Source of the DNA: Chamaesiphon minutus PCC 6605
GTDB taxonomy: Bacteria; Cyanobacteriota; Cyanobacteriia; Cyanobacteriales; Chamaesiphonaceae
DNA length: 64,000 bases
Direction: 5' to 3'
Assembly (NCBI RefSeq): GCF_000317145.1
Contig: NC_019697.1
Span: 4,910,886 to 4,974,885 of the forward strand
A program made the translations under genes and the position numbers. Below, piece by piece: positions 8,253 to 17,991 of the stretch. Within the stretch, counting starts at the first letter, position 1. Every line of letters begins with the position of its first letter. The notes under the pieces are model-generated. The model was not told where the DNA came from, ran no database searches, and saw only the letters and a program-made list of their open reading frames with translations.

Positions 8253-8555
8253 TTATTCTTCACTCTGAAATAAACTTTCCAAATCCTGACGAGCATTAAC
8301 TACGCGCACAATTTCTAGTCCATCGTCTATTAAACGATAGAGAATGATATGGCTCTGAAGTGGAATGCCACGCAGATCGAATCGAATATGTGAATAGCTT
8401 CTGCCCATTGCGGGAAAAGTGGCTAGATTCCGACATTTTTTAGTAAATTCTTGCAGGAACTGTTCGCCAGCATTTATATTACGCTCTAAAAAATAGTCGG
8501 AAATATCATCGAGATCGCGCAGGGCACTGGGTGCAATAGAACAGCGCATCATCAA
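8253..8555 (-). CDS. RelE/ParE-family toxin
   Basis: A 100-residue toxin of the ParE/RelE superfamily. It has an N-terminal helical hairpin (SALRDLDDISDYFLERN), a middle GIPLQSHIILYRLIDDG strand pair and a C-terminal VVNARQDLESLF, which is the usual 'hxRVLHxRRD' position of ParE toxins. ParE toxins poison gyrase; RelE relatives cleave mRNA on ribosomes. The ParE branch is favoured by the lack of RelE-type catalytic basic residues and by the ParD-like partner. Its start overlaps the antitoxin stop by 4 bp (ATGA), implying coupled translation. Confidence 0.85.
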   Translation of the reverse strand: MMMRCSIAPSALRDLDDISDYFLERNINAGEQFLQEFTKKCRNLATFPAMGRSYSHIRFDLRGIPLQSHIILYRLIDDGLEIVRVVNARQDLESLFQSEE

Positions 8556-8815
8556 GTTGTTTCCTTTGCCGATCGGAATTTTTGTTGTAGTCTATCGATC
8601 GCTAGATCTAGCTCCACTCCTTCACCTCGATCGAGTTCGGCAATAGCAACATCTACTTTTTGACGAGTATCTTCAATCCAATTTTCATAATCTCGATACT
8701 TTTCTTCTAGTAACTTAAAAGCCTGAAATGCAGCTTCATCAGCAGATTTAAACCTACCTCGATCGATTTGCGATTGGATAAACTGCTCTTGTTCTGGATT
8801 GAGGGCAATATTCAT
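8552..8815 (-). CDS. ParD-like (CC2985-type) antitoxin
   Basis: About 87 residues from ATG at 8815, which has GGAG suitably placed upstream (ggagatagtttgt). The frame is open further upstream, but the longer version adds a non-conserved tail. The N-terminal segment MNIALNPEQEQFIQSQIDRG followed by RFKSADEAAFQAFKLLEE is the ribbon-helix-helix DNA-binding domain of ParD/CopG antitoxins. The C-terminus (ELDLAIDRLQQKFR) would wrap the toxin. It is upstream of the toxin with a 4-bp overlap and should autorepress the pair. No flanking mobile element is visible. Confidence 0.85.
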   Translation of the reverse strand: MNIALNPEQEQFIQSQIDRGRFKSADEAAFQAFKLLEEKYRDYENWIEDTRQKVDVAIAELDRGEGVELDLAIDRLQQKFRSAKETT

Positions 8816-8991
8816 ACAAACTATCTCCTGTATTAAATAGAGCTTTTCGCTCACCCCTATTTTAATCTCGATCTAACTCTAGTTACTACTATGCGTCGCT
8901 GCACTTGGCAGTCAAAGGATGTTGGTAGTCGATCGCGATGCCTGAAAACCGATATACTAGCCTCTAGCCATTCCTCACGACCCACTAATAT

Positions 8992-10524
8992 ATGACTCGT
9001 TTAGCACTCCTGAGTGTATCTGACAAAACCGGACTGATTGAATTTGCCCGTCAATTGGTCGAAAAATTTGACTTTGAGATTGTCAGTAGTGGGGGCACCG
9101 CCCAAGCATTGAAAGCTGAAGGGATTCCCGTCATGAAGGTGGCAGAATATACAGGTGCGCCAGAAATATTGGGCGGACGGGTGAAGACATTGCACCCGAA
9201 AATACATGGGGGGATTCTGGCGAGGCGCGATCTGCCCGAACATTTAGCAGATCTAGAGCAGCATCAAATTCGCCCGATTGATTTAGTCGTAGTCAACCTC
9301 TATCCCTTCGCCGCGACGATTAGCAAGCCTGGAGTCAGTTTAGCAGATGCGATCGAGCAAATCGATATCGGTGGCCCTGCCATGCTTCGCGCTTCAGCCA
9401 AGAATTTCGCACATTTGGCGGTATTATCCAATCCCGATCGCTACAACGATTATCTCGCCGAACTGACCAAAAATAATGGGCAAGCCTCGATCGAATTTCG
9501 ACAAGCTAGAGCATTAGAAACTTTCCAACATACCGCCGCTTACGATACCGCGATCGCGGGCTATTTGGCAGAGCAAGCAGGCAAAAGTACGAATTATCAA
9601 ATTTCTGCCCAGCCGTTGCAATCGCTCCGCTACGGCGAAAATCCCCACCAACCAGCAGCATGGTATCAGACGGGAGCAGTCCCGACGGGTTGGACGACTG
9701 CCAAAATTTTGCAGGGTAAAGAACTCAGTTATAACAATCTCGTCGATTTAGAAGCAGCACGGCGGATTATTGCCGAATTTGGCGATACTCCTGCCGCAAC
9801 GATTATCAAACATAACAATCCTTGTGGGACGGCTTTGGGCGATACTTTACTCGCAGCATACGATCGAGCATATAGTGCCGATTCTACTTCTGCCTTCGGT
9901 GGTATTGTCGCTGTCAATCGTGCGCTAGATGCCGATACCGCTCGATCGATGAGTCAAACTTTTCTCGAATGTATCGTCGCGCCCGAATGTACCCCTGAAG
10001 CGGCTGAAGTATTTGCCGCCAAAAAGAACCTGCGGGTATTAACGCTAGCAGATCTGGCAAGTGGGACGAAAGATAATGTCAAAGTTATCGCAGGTGGGCT
10101 GTTAGTGCAAACCGCCGACGAAGCGATCGAAACTACCGATAACTGGCAAGTAGTCACCACCAAACAACCGACAGCAGCAGAATTACAGGAATTGTTATTC
10201 GCCTGGAAAGTCTGCAAACATGTCAAATCTAACGCGATCGTCGTCACTAACGATCGCGCTACCATTGGCGTAGGTGCCGGACAGATGAACCGCGTCGGCT
10301 CGGCCAAAATCGCCCTCGAACAAGCTGGCACCAATGCTCAAGGTGCAATCCTCGCCAGCGACGGCTTCTTCCCCTTCGATGATTCTGTCAAAACCGCCGC
10401 CGCCGCCGGAATTACCGCGATCGTCCAACCAGGTGGTAGTATGCGCGATAACGACTCGATCGCTGCTGCCAATGAATTGGGTATAGTAATGGTGTTTACA
10501 GGCGTCCGTCACTTCTTGCATTAG
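8992..10524 (+). CDS. purH: Bifunctional AICAR formyltransferase / IMP cyclohydrolase
   Basis: A 510-residue PurH catalysing the last two steps of IMP synthesis. The N-terminal MGS-like cyclohydrolase domain includes ALLSVSDKTGL and LGGRVKTLHPKIHGGILARR. The C-terminal AICAR transformylase domain includes SLRYGENPHQPAAWY, the catalytic KHNNPCG and SAFGGIVAVN. Length and motifs are complete. Start is ATG at 8992. Together with purS and purQ nearby it gives a loose purine cluster, separated here by the frameshifted gene and the toxin-antitoxin pair on the opposite strand. Confidence 0.97.
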   Translation: MTRLALLSVSDKTGLIEFARQLVEKFDFEIVSSGGTAQALKAEGIPVMKVAEYTGAPEILGGRVKTLHPKIHGGILARRDLPEHLADLEQHQIRPIDLVVVNLYPFAATISKPGVSLADAIEQIDIGGPAMLRASAKNFAHLAVLSNPDRYNDYLAELTKNNGQASIEFRQARALETFQHTAAYDTAIAGYLAEQAGKSTNYQISAQPLQSLRYGENPHQPAAWYQTGAVPTGWTTAKILQGKELSYNNLVDLEAARRIIAEFGDTPAATIIKHNNPCGTALGDTLLAAYDRAYSADSTSAFGGIVAVNRALDADTARSMSQTFLECIVAPECTPEAAEVFAAKKNLRVLTLADLASGTKDNVKVIAGGLLVQTADEAIETTDNWQVVTTKQPTAAELQELLFAWKVCKHVKSNAIVVTNDRATIGVGAGQMNRVGSAKIALEQAGTNAQGAILASDGFFPFDDSVKTAAAAGITAIVQPGGSMRDNDSIAAANELGIVMVFTGVRHFLH

Positions 10525-10697
10525 GCTTTAGGCTTTAGGCTTTAGGGAAAGGGGTAAAGGGTAAAGGGTAAAGGGTAAAGGGTAAAGGGTAAAGGAAGTA
10601 AACTAGTTCCATTCTCCCAGTCCTCCAATCACTCCCAACTCCCAATTCCCAATTCCCCGATCCCAACTCCCAACTCCCAACTCCCAACTCCCAACTA
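10525..10697. repeat. Three adjoining heptamer arrays (TTTAGGC, GGGTAAA, AACTCCC)
   Basis: The gap between purH and the NAD kinase gene is almost wholly tandem heptamers: about three TTTAGGC units at 10525-10545, about six GGGTAAA units at 10552-10593, then AACTCCC/AATTCCC units at about 10630-10697. The last array ends within a few bases of the GTG start of the next gene. These resemble cyanobacterial STRR/LTRR repeats. Confidence 0.85.
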
Positions 10698-10701
10698 ACT
10701 C

Positions 10702-11640
10702 GTGCAACTCCAAAACGTCATCATCGCCCACAAAGCCGGAGATCGCGGCAGCAAAAACCTTGCGGAAAAAGCTGCCAAACAACTCGAACAAAAAGGTTGC
10801 CATGTGATGATGGGGCCGAGTGGAGCTAAAGATAATCCCTATCCAGTATTTCTCGGTTCTACCAGCAAACAGATCGATCTGGCGATCGTGCTTGGTGGCG
10901 ATGGTACCGCACTGACTGCCGCCAGACATCTATCTCCAGACGGTATCCCGATCTTGGCAATCAATGCTGGCGGACATTTAGGTTTTTTGACCGAACCATT
11001 AGAACTATTTAACATCGATACACCGATCGATGGCCAGAATATCTGGGAAAGACTCGAAGGCGATCGATATGGGATCGAGCGACGGATGATGCTCCAAGCA
11101 CATATATATAATGGCGACGAACGCAACACCGAACCTGAGAGTGAAAAATTCCTCGCTCTCAATGATATGTGTATTAAGCCAGCCGCCGCAGATCGAATGC
11201 TGACTTCAATTTTGGAAATGGAAATCGATGGCGAAATCGTCGATCAATATCAAGGCGATGGCCTGCTAGTTTCCACACCCACAGGCTCTACTTGCTATAA
11301 TGTTTCGGCAAATGGCCCGATCGTCCACTCTGGCATGGCAGCGATTAGCATTGCGCCAATCTGTCCTTTGAGTCTCTCCAGTCGTCCGATTATCATCCCT
11401 CCCGGCTCGACTGTAAGTATTTGGCCTCTAGGCGATTACGAACTCAATACCAAACTGTGGAATGACGGGGTACTAGCTACCTCAATTTGGCCGGGACAGC
11501 GGGTAGATGTTCAGATGGCCGACTGTAAAGCCAAGTTTGTCATCCTTCGCGATAACTACTCTTATTATCAAACCCTTCGAGAGAAACTGTTATGGGCTGG
11601 TTCGCGCATCCGCTACGATCGTCACCATACTCGGAATTAG
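10702..11640 (+). CDS. nadK: NAD kinase
   Basis: A 312-residue ATP-NAD kinase that makes NADP from NAD. It carries GGDGT (65-69) with the conserved Asp, NAGGHLGFL (88-96), and the C-terminal [19 protein letters not shown] region. Cyanobacteria usually have two NAD kinases; this longer form with the insert [14 protein letters not shown] fits one of the two paralogues. The start is GTG at 10702, immediately after the AACTCCC heptamer array, so there is no purine-rich ribosome site. Confidence 0.93.
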   Translation: MQLQNVIIAHKAGDRGSKNLAEKAAKQLEQKGCHVMMGPSGAKDNPYPVFLGSTSKQIDLAIVLGGDGTALTAARHLSPDGIPILAINAGGHLGFLTEPLELFNIDTPIDGQNIWERLEGDRYGIERRMMLQAHIYNGDERNTEPESEKFLALNDMCIKPAAADRMLTSILEMEIDGEIVDQYQGDGLLVSTPTGSTCYNVSANGPIVHSGMAAISIAPICPLSLSSRPIIIPPGSTVSIWPLGDYELNTKLWNDGVLATSIWPGQRVDVQMADCKAKFVILRDNYSYYQTLREKLLWAGSRIRYDRHHTRN

Positions 11641-12505
11641 GCAATAGGAGCGTGGGCAGGGGCAGGGAGCGGGGAGAGACAAGATAGGGGGGAACGGGAG
11701 GGAAGAAAAGGACGCAAGCGTCCAAGCTATTCTCTTTTCTTTCAAACCTCTCAAACCTCAAACACCACCTCTACTCCCCGCCTCCGCTCCCCCTAAAATA
11801 TCGAAAATACCCTAAATCATCCTAATTTCAGCAAATTAACGCACGATTGTCTCGTCAAATTGGGTGGGCAAAGTGAAACTAAACAGTTAGACTGTGGATT
11901 GAGAGCGAGAAATAAATCCTCGTGATTATAATGACTTGAAGACTATTGTTAACTATTTGTTACAAAGTCGAGAATCTAGCCATCAAAATAACAATCGAGA
12001 GATCGTTGGTAATAATCTTATTACCGTTTGCAGAATGTTCGTCATGCATAATGGACAGACACAAGATCCAGATGAGTCTCAAAGATTGAGGTCGATCCAA
12101 CTGCGCTCTTACCATCTTTCGATCGCAATAGTACCTAAAGTCGATCGGCAGCGATCCCCGTCAGGCAAACGAGACTTTCCTTATGGCGAAAGCGTTTGAG
12201 CACTATAACAGCTAAATTGCTATATTTATGAGAGTGAACTCTGAATAAATTGATATTTTTATTAACAATCGAAACTGGCAAAAATTTTAATAAGAGCTAC
12301 AATCAAAAGGGCTTTCCTCAATCGAGGACGCTCTATGAGCGAAGACGATTAAATCACCAGCCGTTCGAGATCGACATTGCCGCTTGAGTAAATCTTAGCA
12401 ATCTGTCTGAATTGTTAAAGATATGCAAGCAACACAACTATTTCGTCATGAAATATAGCACCTACATTAGTTCATTGTTATAGATAGGAGTAAGAGGACC
12501 CACAA
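11641..12505. other. 865-bp intergenic region upstream of the sigma factor gene
   Basis: It starts with G-rich then C-rich low-complexity DNA and a small hairpin (ggacgcaagcgtcc, about 11710-11723). After about 11815 it becomes ordinary AT-rich sequence. A frame at 11936-12199 encodes an unconvincing 87-residue product whose C-terminal third comes from repeat-like sequence, so I do not call it. The long 5' region of the sigma gene probably holds its promoters; candidates such as tataat at 11927-11932 lack a well-spaced -35 box. Confidence 0.5.
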
Positions 12506-13648
12506 ATGACCCAGACTAAAGACATGCTCGCAACCTTAACGACTAAAGACTCCGACAGCGAGTTAGAATTACTGCTCGACGAAGATGTTGATGCTGACGA
12601 CTTTACTGCCGATCCTGAAGGAGAATCTGATGTCGAAGACGAGGATGGTAAGCTGGGGAAGGTGAAAGCCTCCCGCCGTCGCGTTCAAACTAAGAAAAAA
12701 CAATTTACAGAAGACTCGATTCGACTTTATCTACAAGAAATCGGTCGAATTCGTCTCCTCCGCGCCGATGAAGAAATCGAACTCGCTCGGAAAATTGCTG
12801 ACTTGCTCGAATTGGAGCGGATGCGTGAAAAGCTCCTCAATGACTTGGATCGCGAACCACACGATCGCGAGTGGGCAGCAGTCGCTTCAATGCCACTAAA
12901 TCAGTTTCGCCATCGGTTATTTTTAGGCAGACGCGCTAAAGATAAAATGGTACAATCGAACCTCCGACTGGTTGTTTCGATCGCCAAAAAATACATGAAT
13001 CGCGGCCTTTCTTTCCAAGATTTAATTCAAGAAGGTAGCTTGGGTTTGATCCGCGCCGCTGAGAAATTCGACCACGAAAAAGGTTATAAGTTCTCGACAT
13101 ATGCAACTTGGTGGATTCGCCAAGCAATTACTCGCGCGATCGCCGATCAATCGCGGACGATTCGTCTACCAGTTCACTTATACGAAACTATTTCGCGGAT
13201 TAAAAAGACTACTAAACTACTTTCTCAAGAAATGGGACGCAAACCCACAGAGGAAGAAATTGCTACCCGCATGGAAATGACGATCGAAAAACTGCGGTTT
13301 ATTGCCAAATCCGCACAGTTACCGATCTCGCTCGAAACACCAATTGGGAAAGAAGAAGACTCCAGACTCGGCGACTTTATCGAAGCCGACGGTGAGATGC
13401 CAGAAGATCAAGTATCCAAGAGCTTGCTACGCGAAGATTTAGAAGGTGTGCTAGATACCTTAAGTCCTCGCGAACGCGATGTGCTCAGACTGCGTTATGG
13501 CTTAGATGACGGACGGATGAAAACATTAGAAGAAATCGGTCAGATCTTTAATGTTACTCGCGAACGCATTCGTCAAATCGAAGCTAAAGCTCTCCGCAAA
13601 CTGCGCCACCCCAATCGCAATAGCATTCTTAAAGAATATATTCGGTAA
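12506..13648 (+). CDS. sigA: Principal RNA polymerase sigma factor SigA (RpoD, group 1)
   Basis: A 380-residue primary sigma-70 factor. After an acidic N-terminus come region 1.2 ([16 protein letters not shown]), region 2 ([20 protein letters not shown] and the [15 protein letters not shown] core-binding and -10 segments), region 3, and region 4.2 ([20 protein letters not shown]). The length and acidic leader are those of cyanobacterial group-1 SigA rather than the shorter group-2 factors. ATG at 12506 is preceded by GGAG about 13-16 bp upstream. A strong intrinsic terminator follows within about 80-110 bp. Confidence 0.95.
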   Translation: MTQTKDMLATLTTKDSDSELELLLDEDVDADDFTADPEGESDVEDEDGKLGKVKASRRRVQTKKKQFTEDSIRLYLQEIGRIRLLRADEEIELARKIADLLELERMREKLLNDLDREPHDREWAAVASMPLNQFRHRLFLGRRAKDKMVQSNLRLVVSIAKKYMNRGLSFQDLIQEGSLGLIRAAEKFDHEKGYKFSTYATWWIRQAITRAIADQSRTIRLPVHLYETISRIKKTTKLLSQEMGRKPTEEEIATRMEMTIEKLRFIAKSAQLPISLETPIGKEEDSRLGDFIEADGEMPEDQVSKSLLREDLEGVLDTLSPRERDVLRLRYGLDDGRMKTLEEIGQIFNVTRERIRQIEAKALRKLRHPNRNSILKEYIR

Positions 13649-13680
13649 TTAGTTAATAGTTGATAGTTGATAGTTGATAT
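13648..13680. repeat. Heptamer tandem repeat (TAGTTGA)n
   Basis: Three to four TAGTTGA/TAGTTAA units directly after the sigma factor stop codon, followed by a small palindrome (gggtgggcagtgcccacc, 13685-13702). It is the same heptamer as at 3524-3549. Confidence 0.75.
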
Positions 13681-13728
13681 CTGTAGGGTGGGCAGTGCCC
13701 ACCAGCCAGGGTTTTAATTATTAAATTA

Positions 13729-13760
13729 AAAAGCCACCATCTTTAAAGATGGTGGCTTTT
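13729..13760. terminator. Perfect 32-bp palindromic terminator after sigA
   Basis: Two 16-nt arms, aaaagccaccatcttt and its exact complement, with A/T runs on both outer sides. This can fold into a strong hairpin with U-tracts in either direction. It should end sigA transcription on the plus strand, and it could also stop transcription arriving on the minus strand from the neighbouring IS. Confidence 0.9.
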
Positions 13761-13808
13761 GGCTTGAGATTAAAGGTTTTGCTTAATGTCGATCGACTAT
13801 TAATTCTC

Positions 13809-15076
13809 CTGTCGGGGCGACTTGTCGCCTATAACGCTGATAGGATAAGTCTCATAGCTCTCAAGCCTTGTTGATAATTAGGTAGTTTATGTGGGGACAA
13901 AGACATTAATTCAACAACAACCTGCCAATTACTAGATGTTGAATCGACCCATGATTCACCCCAGAGTCCAATATAGAAAGTGCTATGTCTAGCATATTTT
14001 CGGTGATGTTCTGTTTTTCTGCCGAGATATTCTTGAACTTGCTTTGATTTGATATCTATCCCTTGGATGATACTCTTCAAGTATGCTAGTGATAGCAAAA
14101 TCAATAATTTGCTCAATCGTTCGCCCGTTAAATTAGTCTTTTCTAAGTTATATCCTCCGCCCTTAAAGTCTCGAAACATCTCCTCAATTCCAAATCTTTT
14201 AGCATAGGTATCAACTGCTGCTTGTAGATCTGCCAAGCTGGTCAGAATATACCAAGGCTCTTTTGTGGTAATATTTCGATATTTACCTAGCCATTTACCT
14301 GCTAGGTTAAATCCTTCAACTGGTGCAGTTTTTCTAATTGTTACTTCTTGATTAAAAAAGCTATTTCCTGGCTCTAATCCTAGCCTTTTCAGTTCAGTCC
14401 ACAATTCCTCTTCAGTCTTGATACAAACATTCTTTTTCAGTCGTAAACAGAAATCTATTTTCTGCTCTCTAAGCCAGTTCGCAAGAGTAACACTACAAAA
14501 TTCACGATCTCCCAGTACCAACAAGCTATAATCTGATAGGGCAGCGAATACTGGGGTTAATACTAATTGTTGGTTTTCCAATGTACTGTTCCCTTGTTTA
14601 TCAAGCATTTGCCAATAAATAGGAATTGCTCTCTTTCGCCAAATCATACTGACCATCAAAATATTGTTTGATTGCCATTTGGTTCGATCTATTGCTAAAT
14701 ATATAATATTATTCTGTTTGACATTGCCTTTAATCCAAGCAATCACTAGTGATAACCAAACATTATCTAAATCCCATTCATCATTTGATAAAAATCTCTG
14801 GACTTTTTTTCTTCTGCTTTCAAATTTAATTGGCATCGCTAGTTTTGTTGCGATGCTTTCTAGCGTGACTTCTTTAATAGATTGCACTACTTGAATCAAT
14901 AAAATTGTCAATAAGTAGTTACCGCGTGTGAATTTTTCTGACAAATGGGCATGATACAATTCTGGTAACATTTAATTGTTTTTTGGGTAAGAAGCTCTCT
15001 TACCCTATCTTTTTTGATACTATTTGTCTAGAGTTGTCTCTCTGCCGAGTTTTCAGGCGACCTGTCGCCCCGTCAG
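13809..15076 (-). mobile_element. IS4-family insertion sequence, complete, with 9-bp target duplication
   Basis: The element is 1268 bp. Its ends form a 22-bp imperfect inverted repeat (19 of 22 matching): the left end starts ctgtcggggcgac, and the right end reads as the complement of ctgacggggcgac. It is flanked by perfect direct repeats TTAATTCTC at 13800-13808 and 15077-15085. Removing the element and one repeat restores a continuous intergenic sequence between sigA and the ClC gene. The intact transposase and perfect duplication suggest a recent insertion. A 9-bp duplication fits IS10/IS50-like IS4-family behaviour. Confidence 0.93.
13829..14971 (-). CDS. IS4-family transposase
   Basis: A 380-residue DDE transposase. 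Catalytic Asp candidates lie in YLAIDRTKW (about residue 94) and VLGDREF (about 155). The catalytic Glu lies in YAKRFGIEEMFRDFK, which matches the IS4-family YREK signature Y-x2-R-x3-E-x6-K exactly. The gene fills nearly the whole element between the inverted repeats and appears full length and intact. The start is ATG at 14971. Confidence 0.95.
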   Translation of the reverse strand: MLPELYHAHLSEKFTRGNYLLTILLIQVVQSIKEVTLESIATKLAMPIKFESRRKKVQRFLSNDEWDLDNVWLSLVIAWIKGNVKQNNIIYLAIDRTKWQSNNILMVSMIWRKRAIPIYWQMLDKQGNSTLENQQLVLTPVFAALSDYSLLVLGDREFCSVTLANWLREQKIDFCLRLKKNVCIKTEEELWTELKRLGLEPGNSFFNQEVTIRKTAPVEGFNLAGKWLGKYRNITTKEPWYILTSLADLQAAVDTYAKRFGIEEMFRDFKGGGYNLEKTNLTGERLSKLLILLSLAYLKSIIQGIDIKSKQVQEYLGRKTEHHRKYARHSTFYIGLWGESWVDSTSSNWQVVVELMSLSPHKLPNYQQGLRAMRLILSAL

Positions 15077-15236
15077 TTAATTCTCTGAATTTTGGCACGA
15101 ACCGATAGTGATGTTCATTTTTCTGGGAAATTTGAGATCGATCGGCTTTGGCGATCGATTGAGTTATCTGGCAAACAAATAAGGTATAAATACAAGGGTA
15201 GATAGCCAGCCTCAAGATCGCTCGGTAGCAAACTGA

Positions 15237-17930
15237 ATGTGGATAGATCGACAAATCCGAAAACTATTACGCCCCAAATCTTTGGTAGAGCCTCTGGGTA
15301 AGCGCATCGCCATTGTCGAAGCTTGCTCGATCGGGATTGTTTCGGCTCTAGCAGCAGTGGGACTAAAACAATCGGTGGCGTGGTTGGACACATGGCGAGT
15401 AGATTTAGCAGGCACATATTCGCCGTGGCTGGTATTGCCCCTAATTGGTATTATGGGCGGATATCTCAGCGGTTTATTAGTCGAACGCTTGGCTCCAGAG
15501 GCTTCCGGTAGTGGGATTCCACAAGTCAAGGCGGCTTTGGGATACGTCCCAATCGCGTTAGATTTACGGGTAGCAGTAGTCAAGTGGCTGAGTACGGCAC
15601 TCTCGTTGGGTTCTGGATTGGCTTTGGGGCGACAAGGGCCGACAGTCCAAATTGGGGCAGCCTTAGCCGCGCAATTGAGCCATTGGGCGGATACATCGCC
15701 AACTTATCAACGCCAATTAATTGCGGCTGGAGCGGCAGCAGGGTTGGCAGCGAGTTTTAATGCCCCGATCGCGGGCGTCTTATTTGCGATCGAAGAATTG
15801 ATGCAGGATGTTTCCGATCTGACATTGGGCACGGCGATTATAGCCGCAGTAGTAGGCGGTGTCATTGCTCGCGCGCTGGGTGGAGGCGGGATGTTGCCAG
15901 ATCTGAGTCAGATCCCAATTCAGTTCGATCTTGGGGAGATTCCTTTATTAATCGGGGTAGGGATGCTGGCGGGACTAGTGGGGGTTTTATTCAACCGCAG
16001 TCTCCTAGCTAGTGTCAAGTTTTATCGGCGGCAGTTTCGCGATCGATCGCTAGCAGTGAAAGTGGCTGTGGCTGGAGGAATAACCAGCATTATGACCATC
16101 CTCTTACCTCATGCTTTACAGACTGGCAAAGATTTACAAGATTTTGCGATCGTCGGTCGCATCGATTGGCAGATGGCAGCGTGGATTTTGGGCGGTCAAT
16201 TCGTACTCAGTTGTGTGGGTTTCGGCTCCACTGCGCCTGGAGGTTTATTTGCACCCAGCCTAATTTTAGGTGCTGCTTTGGGCAATTTAGTGGCGACTGG
16301 AGCGCAAAGTTGCTATCACTACGGGATTTTACCCGCCGATTTAGTTTTGAGTTCGCCGACAGTTTATGCTCTTACGGGGATGAGTGCGCTGTTTAGTGCC
16401 GTCACCCACCGTCCGATGGTGGCAATCGCGATCGTCTGGGAAATGACCGCCGAGTTCGACTTAGTATTACCGCTGATGCTCGGCGCGGTTGTGGCCTATC
16501 TGGTGGCTGAAAAACTCTTTCCTGGCTCTATTTACCAACACGTACTCAGTGGCAAGGGCATTAATCTCAATCTCCCAGACTTAGCACAGCAAAGCTGGGT
16601 CGGTTTGACCGCCGCCGATTTAATGCAACGCCGCGTCGAAACGCTCTCCAGTCAAATGACGATCGCTCAAGCCGTGTGCGCTTTTGCCAATTCTCCCCAT
16701 CGGGGATTTCCGATCGTCGATGAAGGCCAGTTAGTCGGCATTCTCACCCAACGCGATTTGTCGGTGCTCGAAGATCGACAGTGGGATCGGGAGGCGGCGA
16801 TTGGCACACTAATGACACGACGCTTAATAACCGTCAGTCCGAGAGATCCGCTCACATCCGTATTACATTTGCTCGATCGCCATCAGGTCGGGAGATTGCC
16901 CGTCGTCGATGGTCGCAAACTAGTCGGCATCATCACTCGCGCCGATATTATTCGCGTCGAAGCCGAGCGGGTCAGTAGTACCGTCAGCCCGCTCAAAACC
17001 CGTTCTGAGCCGTCTTATCTGGTCTATCGAACTCAAGGCCCCGCAACGGGTCGCGGGCGGCTGCTGGTGCCTCTAAGCAACCCGCAGACGGCAGATATAC
17101 TGCTGCGATTGGCAGCCGCAATCGCTCTAAAAGCGAACTACGAACTAGAATGTTTGCACGCGATCGTCATTCCCCGCTCTAGTCTGCCTGCGGAAACACT
17201 CGTAGATCTAACCGCTAGTCGGCAATTGTGCGATCGAGCTGTCGCTTTGGGCAAAACTTTAGGAATCTCTGTACATACTCAAATCCGCGTTACTCACAAT
17301 GTCGCCGCCACTATTTTAGAGACGATCGGCGATCGACATATCGATCTACTCTGTATGGGTTGGCAGGGCAAAACAGCTACTCCAGGCATGATTTTTGGGA
17401 GTACGGTCGATACGGCGATCCGTCAGGCTCCGTGCCATGTAATGCTCGTCAAGCTGGGAGCGCGATTGCACCCCCATGGATCTAGTGGTGAATCGACCGC
17501 ACTGGATGCGATGATGCGGCTGACTCGCCTCCACCGCTGGCTGATCCCGATCTCGGGGGGGCCGAATACTGAGTATGCTTTACAGTTATTACCCGCTCTA
17601 CTCGCGCTCGATCTCAAACCAGATATCCATTTGTGCCAGGTGTTCCCACCGACAGACGAGCCGCCCGATTTGACGAATTTAAATACTGCGGCAGATACGA
17701 TCTACAAGTCCATAAATGCCGTTGCCAAGATCGTGACTCTCCATGCTGATGACATTTCCCGCACGGCAATCGATTATGCCATCGATCGACACTGCGATGC
17801 AATTATTCTCGGCGCAAGTCGAGAAGGCTTACTCAAGCAAAGCATTCAAGGAAATATTCCTGAAGCGATCGCTTGCGGTTCCGATTGTACCGTCATTGTT
17901 GTCAGAGCCGCGATTGCCGTTCGAGTTTAA
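15237..17930 (+). CDS. ClC-type anion channel/antiporter fused to CBS pair and two Usp domains
   Basis: An 897-residue fusion. Residues 1 to about 445 are a full ClC membrane domain with the selectivity-filter motif GSGIP (91-95) and GRQGP at 131-135. The canonical motif is GREGP; here the gating glutamate is Gln133. The inner-gate Glu pair is kept (FNAPIAGVLFAIEE). About 455-580 is a CBS pair (LMQRRVETL..., LMTRRLITVSP...), usually an adenine-nucleotide sensor. About 610-735 and 750-895 are two universal-stress-protein folds; the first ends ...APCHVMLVKLG and the second contains CDAIILGASREGLLKQ. It probably moves chloride or another anion under nucleotide control. ClC-CBS-Usp fusions occur in cyanobacteria. 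Start is ATG at 15237. Confidence 0.9.
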   Translation: MWIDRQIRKLLRPKSLVEPLGKRIAIVEACSIGIVSALAAVGLKQSVAWLDTWRVDLAGTYSPWLVLPLIGIMGGYLSGLLVERLAPEASGSGIPQVKAALGYVPIALDLRVAVVKWLSTALSLGSGLALGRQGPTVQIGAALAAQLSHWADTSPTYQRQLIAAGAAAGLAASFNAPIAGVLFAIEELMQDVSDLTLGTAIIAAVVGGVIARALGGGGMLPDLSQIPIQFDLGEIPLLIGVGMLAGLVGVLFNRSLLASVKFYRRQFRDRSLAVKVAVAGGITSIMTILLPHALQTGKDLQDFAIVGRIDWQMAAWILGGQFVLSCVGFGSTAPGGLFAPSLILGAALGNLVATGAQSCYHYGILPADLVLSSPTVYALTGMSALFSAVTHRPMVAIAIVWEMTAEFDLVLPLMLGAVVAYLVAEKLFPGSIYQHVLSGKGINLNLPDLAQQSWVGLTAADLMQRRVETLSSQMTIAQAVCAFANSPHRGFPIVDEGQLVGILTQRDLSVLEDRQWDREAAIGTLMTRRLITVSPRDPLTSVLHLLDRHQVGRLPVVDGRKLVGIITRADIIRVEAERVSSTVSPLKTRSEPSYLVYRTQGPATGRGRLLVPLSNPQTADILLRLAAAIALKANYELECLHAIVIPRSSLPAETLVDLTASRQLCDRAVALGKTLGISVHTQIRVTHNVAATILETIGDRHIDLLCMGWQGKTATPGMIFGSTVDTAIRQAPCHVMLVKLGARLHPHGSSGESTALDAMMRLTRLHRWLIPISGGPNTEYALQLLPALLALDLKPDIHLCQVFPPTDEPPDLTNLNTAADTIYKSINAVAKIVTLHADDISRTAIDYAIDRHCDAIILGASREGLLKQSIQGNIPEAIACGSDCTVIVVRAAIAVRV

Positions 17931-17991
17931 GACAGATCCAGCTTCAATAGAGGCAATTCAGGAATTGCGCCTACTGAAGCTGCGCCCCAGA

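Noticed and set aside
10552-10697. CRISPR-like regular repeats
   Set aside because: Units are contiguous 7-mers with no spacers and no cas genes nearby; these are heptamer tandem repeats.
11936-12199. 87-codon frame in the sigA upstream gap
   Set aside because: No family resemblance or ribosome site; the last third is repeat-like sequence. More likely part of the sigma gene's long 5' region.
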